Below are positions 8,180 to 16,104 of a stretch of DNA of 64,000 bases, in pieces (positions within the stretch are counted from its first letter, which is position 1; each line of letters begins with the position of its first letter). The translations under genes were made by a program, and so were the position numbers. This stretch comes from Bacillota bacterium (lineage in GTDB: Bacteria > Bacillota > Clostridia > Lachnospirales > Lachnospiraceae). The notes beneath the pieces were generated by a model, which made no database searches, was not told where the DNA came from, and saw only the letters and a list, made by a program, of their open reading frames with translations. Location: positions 1 to 64,000 of the forward strand of contig JAEWMB010000037.1 in assembly GCA_023457255.1 (NCBI GenBank). The letters are read 5' to 3'.

Positions 8180-10165
8180 TTATCGCTCAAACTGACTTGG
8201 ATGTTTTGCAAAAAAGTCTACTCTTGGCTCTAAATACTTAAGCTCATGTTCAACTTCCGAGGAAGTAAAATAAGATATTGGTTCAAACACATGCTCCCAA
8301 GAAAAAAACTCTTTCCCAACTTTTAGATATTCCCGTACCATCTCACAACCTCTTGGTGCGATTGGGTGAAGAAGTATGGAGGCAGTACGTATACCATGAA
8401 AGCAATCAATTAAGAGCTGTTTTAATACTGATTTATCCCTCGATTCCTGCGCTATCTTAATTCCATTCGCATATCGTTTATTCATAGAGCGTATATACGA
8501 ATCTAACACATACGTAATACTATGAAACTTATGATGATACATGTGCCTCTCGTAGGTTAAGATAGCGTCTGTTGCTTCCTCAAGTACTTCCTTGCTTACA
8601 TCTCCCATCGGGAACTTTCCGTCAAAATCAGATTGCACCTGATAAAAGCAGGAACGAACCAAACGGTTAAACACATTGGTAAGAAGGTTACCGTCTTTTA
8701 ATACCGGATCGGCACCGATTTGTTTTTCTTTTGGCAAATATACCTGTGGCATAAAGCTAACACTCTTATTGGCTAATCCTAAACTTAAAAAATGGATTCT
8801 TAACTGCTCCTCTGTATAATAATCAAGAAGTTCACCAGCCATAGGAGGTTTCACCTCAGAGCTGCTGCTCGCTTTTTTATCCATAAACAAAATATGATTG
8901 TTAGCAATAAGCATTGGAAGTTTTACCTGCTCCATATCGATGTGACTTGCATCCTCACTAAAGAGAACTGCAAACATCGCCATCTCAGCGATTCCATAAA
9001 AGTATATATTATCTTCACCGATAAATTGATATACCTCACTATCCTTATGAAAAAAATATTCCTTCCATAACTCCTCCTCTTTTCCTTGTAGTTTTAGATA
9101 TTCTCTGGTAAAGGAAATGGGTGCCCACAAGGATTCCGGCCATACCCAAAAGGTTAACTCTTCTTCTCCCGGTACCGGTACCCCCCACTCGATATTTCCT
9201 GTCAGCCGAAATGGTACTAATGTTTTTCCGGTACGATATCGAAGCCCCTCAGCAGCTAAGATTTCTTTTGCTTTGTCTCTATCGTTTAAGTTACGAAATA
9301 CAAAGGTTACGGAGGACTTCTTCTCCTCATTGACAGTCTCATGGGGTGGAAGCTTTTCTTCTAATATCTTAAAATCTTCTATTTGCTTTTTTAATACATA
9401 AATTACAGGTGGCTTTAAAAACTCTTCGATGGTATTTAATAAATACTTTCTTGATACGGTATTTTTTCTCAGCCAATCAATTCTAGTTTGAAGCATCTTA
9501 GTGCAATCTTCTAACCGGAAATACCAGTTACTGACTTCTTTCATCCTTGGAGTTTTTCCCGATAAGGTACTCTTTGGATGAAGCAAGTCACTTGGCATAT
9601 ATTGATGTCCTAAGGAACATTCGTCCGCATATCCATGTTCTGATTGACAGCCTTCAATCGGACACTGTCCTACAACCTGCCTGCCATTTAAAAACACATC
9701 AAAATCAGGGTCATAAAATTGAGTTGTTGTTAGTTTTTCTAAATAGCCTTGTTCTTTTAATTTTAAAAATACTTCTTCTGAAACCTTTTCATGGATTTTT
9801 CCAGCCTCTCCTAAGGCGGAGGCTGCATATAGGTTTGGTAATATCTGATATTGTTCCAGTACTTCTTTTTGCTTTTCATGATTCCTTCGGACATAATCTG
9901 TTATGGAGCCAAGATCTGCCCCTTCTTCTTTTCTTTTTCGGTAGCTTTCTAAGATAGGAGAACCATAACAATCGGTTCCTGAAACAAAAATTACATTTTC
10001 TTCTCCGATACGGTCCCGCAAAAACCTTGCAAAGGTATCTGCATGAACAAACATCCCCCCGACATGGCCAAAATGAAGTTCTTTATTGCCGTATGGCATA
10101 CCTGCTGTCACGACTGCGCGTTTTGGAAAAACCGGGCGCACCTTTTCTTTCTTCCATTCAGACAT
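8180..10165 (-). CDS. Divergent methionyl-tRNA synthetase-like protein (class I)
   Basis: 661-aa class I aminoacyl-tRNA synthetase fold of the MetRS type. The HIGH motif is HFGH at 31-34 in PYGNKELHFGHVGG; the next MetRS block SGTDCYGSPI is clear; a Cys/His knuckle (C168, C173, C183, H187) sits in the connective peptide. The KMSKS loop is degenerate: DKKASSSSEVK at about 429-439, so the catalytic second lysine is missing. The C-terminal anticodon-binding helices look present, but no C-terminal tRNA-binding (EMAP) domain follows. The leader is a T-box with an ATG specifier, so cells induce it on methionine starvation. It may be a weak or repurposed MetRS; a standard MetRS would be expected elsewhere. 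The start is the ATG (MSEWKK) after AGAGGTGA; the open frame upstream runs through the T-box. Confidence 0.8.
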   Translation of the reverse strand: MSEWKKEKVRPVFPKRAVVTAGMPYGNKELHFGHVGGMFVHADTFARFLRDRIGEENVIFVSGTDCYGSPILESYRKRKEEGADLGSITDYVRRNHEKQKEVLEQYQILPNLYAASALGEAGKIHEKVSEEVFLKLKEQGYLEKLTTTQFYDPDFDVFLNGRQVVGQCPIEGCQSEHGYADECSLGHQYMPSDLLHPKSTLSGKTPRMKEVSNWYFRLEDCTKMLQTRIDWLRKNTVSRKYLLNTIEEFLKPPVIYVLKKQIEDFKILEEKLPPHETVNEEKKSSVTFVFRNLNDRDKAKEILAAEGLRYRTGKTLVPFRLTGNIEWGVPVPGEEELTFWVWPESLWAPISFTREYLKLQGKEEELWKEYFFHKDSEVYQFIGEDNIYFYGIAEMAMFAVLFSEDASHIDMEQVKLPMLIANNHILFMDKKASSSSEVKPPMAGELLDYYTEEQLRIHFLSLGLANKSVSFMPQVYLPKEKQIGADPVLKDGNLLTNVFNRLVRSCFYQVQSDFDGKFPMGDVSKEVLEEATDAILTYERHMYHHKFHSITYVLDSYIRSMNKRYANGIKIAQESRDKSVLKQLLIDCFHGIRTASILLHPIAPRGCEMVREYLKVGKEFFSWEHVFEPISYFTSSEVEHELKYLEPRVDFFAKHPSQFER

Positions 10166-10575
10166 AAAAAAATCACCTCTTGCATTTATTTTAGCAAGGG
10201 GCGAAGGAAATCGCGGTACCACCCTATTTCATTGATACGTCACCATATCAACCTCATCAAGTACACTTAGATACTCTAGTCCTGTAACGGAGACAACCGT
10301 CATAGCATCAATAAAATAAGGAAGCAGCCACTGGTATTCCGATAACCACTAGCCTTCAAACAATTACCACTATTTTGATAATGATTCATACTCCAGCAAT
10401 CACCAGTACTTTAATAACCATTAATACTCTGGCAAATATTAATACTTCTTAATTTTATATCCGTATGCAGCTCCGAGCCTTGTTTCATCTAACTTTTACT
10501 GCCTTCTTCCACCAACCGAAGGCTCTCTGCAAGTATTAGAAAGACTACTCTTCTCTTCTCAGCCTTTTTCTTATT
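10166..10575 (-). promoter_or_regulatory. Methionine-type T-box leader
   Basis: The minus strand carries the T-box sequence GGGTGGTACCGCG (10226-10210), Stem I elements (AGAGAG and the distal GGTTGGTGG segment, about 10531-10508) and a terminator hairpin (arms 10202-10194 and 10183-10176, then seven T) directly in front of the start codon. A TCTAA/TTAGA stem places ATG (10488-10486), followed by a purine, in the specifier position, matching tRNA-Met and the MetRS-like gene downstream. The linker between Stem I and the T-box is unusually long and holds five degenerate copies of AGTGGTTATTG at 10422, 10407, 10371, 10350 and 10332. The terminator's 3' arm overlaps the ribosome-binding site. Confidence 0.9.
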
Positions 10576-10581
10576 TTTTGT

Positions 10582-10610
10582 ATTATAGTTTGAATCTTCA
10601 TTTCTGTCAA
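10582..10610 (-). promoter_or_regulatory. Consensus promoter of the T-box operon
   Basis: Minus strand TTGACA (10610-10605), 17-bp spacer, TATAAT (10587-10582): a perfect sigma-A promoter. Transcription would begin near 10575. Confidence 0.88.
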
Positions 10611-10649
10611 GGCTAATGTTATAATAGGATTTGATTTATTCGTGTTCCA

Positions 10650-10741
10650 TAATGGATTTATTTAAGTTTCTTAATGATTCATTAGACTCCTTAATGATTC
10701 AAGCAAGTTTTTTAATAATTCATAGAATTCTTATGGATTCA
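10650..10741. repeat. Degenerate 20-21-bp tandem array upstream of the T-box promoter
   Basis: Five copies of a motif close to TTAATGATTCA begin at 10650, 10671, 10691, 10712 and 10731, so the period is 19-21 bp, two helical turns. The array fills the gap between the TIM-barrel gene and the T-box promoter, 40-130 bp upstream of its -35. It could be a phased protein-binding or curved-DNA element. Confidence 0.6.
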
Positions 10742-10830
10742 GACAATCTAATAACAATTTTCTAAGAATATTCTCTCCATATAGTTTTAGCGCTCTAATC
10801 AAACCATATTCATAAAAATACAACCTTTTA

Positions 10831-11829
10831 CTATACTTCGCGGAAAGAACCATATGCTCTAGTATTTCTATTATTGTAAGCACATATTTTCTTTAAGTAT
10901 GCTTCATGTTCTTCTCGGTCGCGGGTAATAAACTCATACGTGATATATTGTGGATTCATTTCCTTTATAAACTCTTTCATGCCTTCACAAACAAAAGGTT
11001 TATGTTCGTCCAGTTGAAAGATATCTTCATATACCTGATTCAAACGCTCCCAATAATCCTGTTTCAATGAAATTTTACTATTCCATATTCTTTTTGCACT
11101 TTCCCCGGACAAAGACTGATGAAGATGAATACCTTTAATATATCCCCTTAGTGAATTGTGTCCGTTCACAACTGCTCTAATATATTGTAAGGCTTCTTCT
11201 GAAGTCTTTAATTCTTGATTTGTATTCATTAGATGCCCTGTATCAAGCATTAGTCCTTTTTTGGTGTAGTGCACACCATCCATTAATCTTTTTGTCATTA
11301 GTGGATTCCTATAATTTAAACCTGGCCACCACAAATTTTCCATTAGGAAATCAAACGGATAGTTTTTGCCATCCAACAATTCGTTTATTAAAGCGCAGGA
11401 AACATCTATAACTTCCTCATCTGAATGAATAAACTTACCGGTGAACGCTTCTTCAAGCGAAACATCACAAATATGGAATACAACATACTTAGCACCAATA
11501 CGATTTGCGAACTCTAATTGCTTACTATAAACCTTTAATAAAGCAGATTTATCTGTACCACCATAGATTTGTTCTACCATTCCCATGGTCCCATATTCTT
11601 TTAATATCCTATCCATGTCACCTTTGTAAAAATCCACCCACGTATTAAAAAATGGAAGATGAATTCCTATAATCATATCTTGATGCAGATAATTTTCTTG
11701 TAATTCCTGTACTTTTTGTAGTTCAATTCCATCTATTCCATACTTTGAGTAAAATTGAATGAAATCTTCTTTATCCGAAAAGCGTTCAAGTTCTGAATCA
11801 TAATTAACCAAGTTAATCGTTCGAAACAT
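10831..11829 (-). CDS. Sugar phosphate isomerase/epimerase-like TIM-barrel protein
   Basis: 332-aa cytoplasmic protein with the look of the xylose-isomerase-like/AP-endonuclease-2 TIM barrel: GIDGIELQ strand-helix near the N-terminus, YVVFHICDV, LMENLWWPG and GLMLDTGHL are typical metal-ligand strands (His, Glu, Asp, His), and KGIHLHQS supplies another His. A specific reaction cannot be named. Two starts are possible: the ATG used here (after GGTGA) or a TTG four codons upstream (after GAGGG). It stands alone, with a long non-coding stretch upstream and the phased repeat array downstream. Confidence 0.6.
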   Translation of the reverse strand: MFRTINLVNYDSELERFSDKEDFIQFYSKYGIDGIELQKVQELQENYLHQDMIIGIHLPFFNTWVDFYKGDMDRILKEYGTMGMVEQIYGGTDKSALLKVYSKQLEFANRIGAKYVVFHICDVSLEEAFTGKFIHSDEEVIDVSCALINELLDGKNYPFDFLMENLWWPGLNYRNPLMTKRLMDGVHYTKKGLMLDTGHLMNTNQELKTSEEALQYIRAVVNGHNSLRGYIKGIHLHQSLSGESAKRIWNSKISLKQDYWERLNQVYEDIFQLDEHKPFVCEGMKEFIKEMNPQYITYEFITRDREEHEAYLKKICAYNNRNTRAYGSFREV

Positions 11830-12417
11830 CTTATTCACCAAATAGTTTCCCTCATATTATTGTTTATTCCGCTTATGCTGGTACTAAATACTTTATCATT
11901 AGCAATTCCACCTATCATCATATCCCTTCCCAAAATCTAATTTTTCTCTGGAATACGTAATATTTAGCTTCTCAATCACACATTAGGAGCCATGATATAC
12001 AAATCATTCTCTTTTCCCTCATGATATCAACAACTTCACGAACGATATACGCTTTACCTTCTGTATGCAACAGCTCATAGCAGGGTACAATATACTCAAA
12101 CAATAGCTTTTTTTACTCCTAACAGCAGTAAACGTCTTTTGCATTCATATTAAATATTCTGCTATGTTTTCAATGCAAAATACTGCGAATTCAATTTCTT
12201 TTGACTCATTACACGCACCTCTAGTCAATTATGTAAATAGTATACAGATATTCTATTTCATTTTTATTTTCTCCCATAGTTACAATCCTTTTTCATTTTT
12301 TCTATACCTACAGTTCTATCTCTTATACGTCTTAATCTATATTTTACCATAATAGCTTATGTTATGACTACACTTATACAATCCAAATATCATTTAGTAT
12401 CCGTAATTAATCCTATT
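11830..12417. other. Degenerate intergenic DNA at the left edge of the accessory region
   Basis: No intact gene. On the minus strand 12106-11972 reads for 44 codons as a protein-like sequence (LLFEYIVPCYELLHTEGKAY, then IVREVVDIMREKRM) without start or ribosome-binding site; it may be the tail of a decayed gene. The rest is low-complexity AT-rich DNA. Confidence 0.35.
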
Positions 12418-12756
12418 TCGAATGATAACCACACAAAGCCTGCGTATCGTTTTGGTTTTTTGAATGTTGACACTTGATTTTCAGACGGAAGTACCTTTCT
12501 ACCAGTTAACAGTATTCTTCTTTCTTCAGAGAATGAAAAGAATCGTCTTAATGAAGCTGCTGATCTAGACAAAAGAACGGCTGGTTACAAACGACGTAAA
12601 CTCTCTATGATCAAAGGTACACATGCAATGATTGAACTTCTAAAAATGGCTAAAGCAACGAATATCCCAGCAAAATGCACGCTATTCCACAGTTGGCTTT
12701 CTTCCAGTTTGAGTTCATTATACATTAAATTCCATGTCTATCCGATACTCAAATAA
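12418..12756 (+). pseudogene. IS4-like transposase fragment
   Basis: The plus strand reads KPAYRFGFLNVDT, a TGA stop at 12475, FSDGSTFLPVNSILLSSENE, KNRLNEAADLDKRTAGYKRR, then IPAKCTLFHSWLSS before a stop at 12754. The order Asp-x-x-FSDG...FLP..., NRL...DKRT.GYKRR...LFDSW is the middle of DDE transposases of the IS4-like group. N- and C-termini are missing, an internal stop is present, and the DSW aspartate is changed to His. A dead remnant. Confidence 0.65.
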
Positions 12757-12799
12757 AAGAGGCAAAATTCGTATCCATAAATCATTGGCATCTGTAAAT

Positions 12800-12826
12800 T
12801 TGACAAATATAGTTAATTTGTATAAT
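12800..12826 (+). promoter_or_regulatory. Candidate promoter of the DUF1848 gene
   Basis: TTGACA (12800-12805), a short 15-bp spacer, and TATAAT (12821-12826), 54 bases before the start codon. Hexamers are perfect but spacing is below optimum. Confidence 0.5.
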
Positions 12827-12879
12827 ATGTAGTTAGAAATAAATGGATAACATTTTTATCTGATAAGTGAGGGAACAAC

Positions 12880-13791
12880 ATGATTATAAGCGCAAGTAGA
12901 AGAACTGATATTCCATGCTATTATTCTGATTGGTTTATTCATAGAATCAAAGAAGGATTCGTTTATACAAGAAATCCAATGAACTATAGAAGCGTAAGCA
13001 AAATCAATCTTAATCCTGATGTCGTTGATTTAATAGTATTTTGGACCAAGAACCCAAAAAATATGCTAAGCAAACTGGACTACTTTAAAAACTATCCATA
13101 TTATTTCCAATTCACATTAAATGGTTATGGAACTCTTCTTGAGAAAACTATACCACCTAGAGATGAATTGATATCTACTTTTATTAAACTTTCGCAGCGG
13201 ATTGGAAAGCAAAGAGTGATCTGGAGATATGATCCCATTATTTTAAATCATACTTTTGATCTAGAATTTCATGCTCATAACTTTGAGTTCATTGCAAAGG
13301 CTTTGAATAACTATACTGATAAAGTTATCATCAGCTTTTTTGATATGTATAAAAAGATTTCAAGACGCATACGACTATTAGATATAGATGTTATCGAGGA
13401 AACATCCATATGGGAATTAGCAAGAATTCTTTCAGATATCGCACATAGAAATAAGTTAATCATTGAATCTTGTGCGGAAAAATATGATTTAAGCAAATAT
13501 GGGATAAATCATGGACATTGTATTGATGAAAAATTAATTGGAGACATATTAGGTTCCAAAATTAACGTTAAAAAAGATAAAAATCAAAGATTAGAATGTG
13601 GTTGTGTTCAAAGTATTGATATCGGTGAATATAATACATGTCTAAACAATTGTCAATACTGTTATGCAAATGCAAGTAATAAAACTATTATGCAAAAGAT
13701 TCAACACTACAATAAAACATCACTTATCTTGTGTGGGGATATCGAACCCGAAGACGTAATCAAAGAAAGGGAAATGATTTCATTACGTTAA
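12880..13791 (+). CDS. DUF1848 family protein with C-terminal iron-sulfur-like cysteine cluster
   Basis: 303 aa, preceded by GAGGGAA. The N-terminus MIISASRRTDIPCYYSDWF and FWTKNPKN are hallmark DUF1848 phrases. Near the C-terminus C240-x-C242 and then C254-xxx-C258-xx-C261 (NTCLNNCQYCYAN) form a CxxxCxxC cluster like the one that binds the 4Fe-4S cluster of radical SAM enzymes, but there it is N-terminal. The reaction is unknown. The gene stands alone in an accessory segment between transposase remnants and is convergent with the lipoprotein gene 53 bases away. Its codon usage is A/T-heavy. Confidence 0.8.
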   Translation: MIISASRRTDIPCYYSDWFIHRIKEGFVYTRNPMNYRSVSKINLNPDVVDLIVFWTKNPKNMLSKLDYFKNYPYYFQFTLNGYGTLLEKTIPPRDELISTFIKLSQRIGKQRVIWRYDPIILNHTFDLEFHAHNFEFIAKALNNYTDKVIISFFDMYKKISRRIRLLDIDVIEETSIWELARILSDIAHRNKLIIESCAEKYDLSKYGINHGHCIDEKLIGDILGSKINVKKDKNQRLECGCVQSIDIGEYNTCLNNCQYCYANASNKTIMQKIQHYNKTSLILCGDIEPEDVIKEREMISLR

Positions 13792-13844
13792 GTAAAATCA
13801 GCTCTTTATTTTGTAATCATATTAGATAGTCTCACTCGATTATA

Positions 13845-14279
13845 TTAATTAATTATTTCATTTACATACTTATTTATCTCTTCACAAGGCTCATATTCTG
13901 CTTTATACCACACATCATCAATTATAAAATATGGATTTGCACATTTTACAATTATTGAAGTATCATCTACTTTATTAATCTTTATTTGTATCATTTGGCC
14001 GGCAATTGTCTCCTCAACCACTTCTTCATAAATCACAACTTTATTAAGTAAATCTACCATTTCTAGAATCTCATCTTCTGAAAGAGATATCTCTGACTTT
14101 AAAGAAGCTACAAATATCTTAATACCAACTACGTCATCATTGGTTAAATCTATAAATGGCTTACTTTCTTCTGTAGTTGAATCTTCTATGTTGGCTTGTT
14201 CTTGTGTTTTTGTTTTATTGCAGGCTGTGAGTATGAGAATACAACACAATTGGATTAGAAGAATCATAACTTTTTTCAT
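13845..14279 (-). CDS. Small lipoprotein of unknown function
   Basis: 144 aa. A lipoprotein signal peptide ends in the lipobox LTAC with Cys20, followed by a Thr/Glu/Gln-rich linker to about residue 40. The remaining 100 residues form an alternating hydrophobic pattern ending in YFIIDDVWYKAEYEPCEEIN, resembling small extracytoplasmic alpha/beta domains seen in Firmicute lipoproteins; I cannot name a family with certainty. It follows the anchored exported protein by 17 bases, with GGAGGA before the ATG, so it is the last gene of a three-gene exported set: peptidase, anchored protein, lipoprotein. Confidence 0.75.
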   Translation of the reverse strand: MKKVMILLIQLCCILILTACNKTKTQEQANIEDSTTEESKPFIDLTNDDVVGIKIFVASLKSEISLSEDEILEMVDLLNKVVIYEEVVEETIAGQMIQIKINKVDDTSIIVKCANPYFIIDDVWYKAEYEPCEEINKYVNEIIN

Positions 14280-14296
14280 TGAAAAATCCTCCAGAA

Positions 14297-15214
14297 TTAC
14301 TGTTTTAAGTTGTGCTTCTTAAGCTTATAATAAATTCCGAATAAACTAGAAAGTACTGCTACAACAATTAAAACTATAATCATATTACGTTGATACATAG
14401 ATTGATTTGACTGTAATTTAATATAACCTCCCCCCCCAACATAAACTTCATTTTGACCTTCCATCCCATTTACTGCATCTTTAATTCCATTGTAAAGATA
14501 TACTTCATTCTTTGCATTCTTCGGTTTAATACTTTCTATTTCTTCATTTGTGCCATCTATTTGAAGGTCATATAAAGGTATTAAAAGTTCTACTTCTTCT
14601 TGGTTCATTACTAGAGCAACTGGCTGATTGATATGTTTTAATCCTCCACATAATACAATTTTTGCATCGGAATCATAGTGTATTCTTTGTAGATTATTAT
14701 TAATTATTCTCTCGTAATCTAGTATTCTTCCTTCCAAAATCTCAATACCAGAGATAGACCATTTTCCTTCTTCATCTTTTATTCTTTGAATTTCTTCATC
14801 TGTTAGCATACCAGCAATTGATTTATCAAGCGGCAAACCTTTTGCAATGTTAACTTGATATGTATCACTTCCTACAGTCACCAATAGTAACCACATATAT
14901 GTACTTTGTTCTAATTCATCAATGATTTCACTAGTATTTGATGTGTCTAGTGAAAATATATCCGTATCTACATATATTTTTTTCGCTGATGTTATATCAA
15001 TTTGGTAATCTTCATTTAATTGCTTATATTGGAAATTCTCTCGTATATCCTTAATCATATCTATGATTGGCTGTTGCAAATCAATAATTTCAAGATAGTC
15101 TGCTTGGTTATCTCGTAACTCTTCAATCAAATACGAAGGTATAGTATTCGCATAAACTACATTTGGTAATATCAAACTTATCAGAACACCAATAATAATC
15201 ACAAAACGTTTCAT
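14297..15214 (-). CDS. Exported membrane-anchored protein with a G8 tract before its anchor
   Basis: 305 aa, not recognised. A signal peptide (about 1-22, ending VVYA) leads into an exported domain rich in acidic residues; a C-terminal membrane helix (about 274-294, IIVLIVVAVLSSLFGIYY) is followed by a basic KLKKHNLK tail, so the bulk faces outward. Codons 259-262 lie in a run of eight G (VGGGGY) just before the anchor. Loss or gain of one G gives an early stop before the helix. I chose the ATG after AAAGGGAGGAG; a longer frame overlaps the end of the peptidase gene. It lies between the secreted peptidase (14 bases) and the lipoprotein (17 bases), suggesting one transcript and a shared job. 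Confidence 0.75.
   Translation of the reverse strand: MKRFVIIIGVLISLILPNVVYANTIPSYLIEELRDNQADYLEIIDLQQPIIDMIKDIRENFQYKQLNEDYQIDITSAKKIYVDTDIFSLDTSNTSEIIDELEQSTYMWLLLVTVGSDTYQVNIAKGLPLDKSIAGMLTDEEIQRIKDEEGKWSISGIEILEGRILDYERIINNNLQRIHYDSDAKIVLCGGLKHINQPVALVMNQEEVELLIPLYDLQIDGTNEEIESIKPKNAKNEVYLYNGIKDAVNGMEGQNEVYVGGGGYIKLQSNQSMYQRNMIIVLIVVAVLSSLFGIYYKLKKHNLKQ
14430..14437 (-). repeat. G8 homopolymer in coding sequence
   Basis: Eight consecutive G on the minus strand, rare in such AT-rich DNA. G9 would read VGGGRLY-stop; G7 would stop after about 16 more codons. Both remove the membrane anchor, making this a candidate slippage (phase-variation) site. Confidence 0.7.
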
Positions 15215-15228
15215 ATACTCCTCCCTTT

Positions 15229-15795
15229 CTATGGATTCACCGTCCAAGTATGCGAATATTTACCTGTTCCAGAAGATAATGTTGTTCCATTAATTAGTTT
15301 TGAATATGAAATTAGTGCACTTGAAGTCCCAGCAAAAGGGTCTATTAAATACAAACAAGCTAACGCTGGACCAGATTCCTCCTGAACACCTGAAACAACA
15401 TAAACATGTCCACCACCAGAATCCCAAGCCATTCTTAAAACACTTGGTTTACTATTCTTTATACTCATAACAAATGCATCAAATATCACAGTTCCACCTT
15501 GAAATACAGTTTTATTAGATGCAAACTTAATAGCGCTTGTTATTTCATCAAGAGTAGCTGTATCATTCACAGCACCTCCTTTAACATAGGTACAAATAGT
15601 GCTTTGCGAATAACTGCTACCATAATAGTTTCCAATCATCTTAGCACATGCAACCCAACACCAGTTGGCGTATTCTTGTGAATATTTAGTCACATTCAGA
15701 TTATATGTTGCCGCATTCACACTAGCTGTTGAAGTAAAAATTAGAACTCCAATAACAAAAAAAACTATCATTTTTTTTAATCTAATGCTTTTCAT
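15229..15795 (-). CDS. Secreted papain-like cysteine peptidase
   Basis: 188 aa. A signal peptide ends at about residue 29 (SVNA-A). The mature part begins with a papain-like block, EYANWCWVACAKMIGNYYG, with the probable nucleophile Cys46, then GGGHVYVVSG with His130 and LIDPF with Asp152: the Cys-His-Asp triad of the C39/C70 (AvrRpt2-like) peptidase group, where NWCWAA is a signature. No propeptide or cell-wall anchor is evident. It heads the exported three-gene set, with the anchored protein starting 14 bases after its stop. Substrate unknown; processing of the neighbours or of another exported protein is possible. Confidence 0.78.
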   Translation of the reverse strand: MKSIRLKKMIVFFVIGVLIFTSTASVNAATYNLNVTKYSQEYANWCWVACAKMIGNYYGSSYSQSTICTYVKGGAVNDTATLDEITSAIKFASNKTVFQGGTVIFDAFVMSIKNSKPSVLRMAWDSGGGHVYVVSGVQEESGPALACLYLIDPFAGTSSALISYSKLINGTTLSSGTGKYSHTWTVNP

Positions 15796-16104
15796 TTTTC
15801 CCTCCTTATAATTGTTTCCTTACTTAGTGCAATCAATACACAACTTATAAAGTCTTTCGTAAAATCTTAGTAACATTATCTAGTTTGAGATTCAAACTTA
15901 ATGTAGACACCTTTATACTACTATAATTTCTATTATCTATCAATCTTTATTTCCAGTAAATGCCAATACTTTTTATCTGCTGAATTGAAAATTTAATTTC
16001 CACCTTATATCCTAACTATAGTAGAAATTAATATTACAATCTAATGGGTGGATGTTACTTTTGCAAATTTAATATTATTCTTATAATGTAATTCGGATAC
16101 TACC
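15796..16104. other. Leader region of the peptidase operon and left flank of an IS remnant
   Basis: About 310 bases of AT-rich DNA. It must hold the minus-strand promoter of the peptidase set, but I see no convincing -35/-10 pair. The right end carries GGGTGGATGTTACTTTTGCA at 16046, the first copy of the repeat described at the IS30 remnant. Confidence 0.4.

Noticed and set aside
10166..10222. Extending the MetRS-like gene 19 codons upstream
   Set aside because: That stretch is the T-box sequence and terminator hairpin.
11972..12106. Minus-strand protein-like stretch without a start
   Set aside because: Only 44 codons, no ribosome-binding site and no family match; recorded as a possible gene tail but not called.
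12164..12352. 62-codon plus-strand Phe/Tyr-rich frame
   Set aside because: AT-rich spurious frame with no start signal; lies in decayed DNA.
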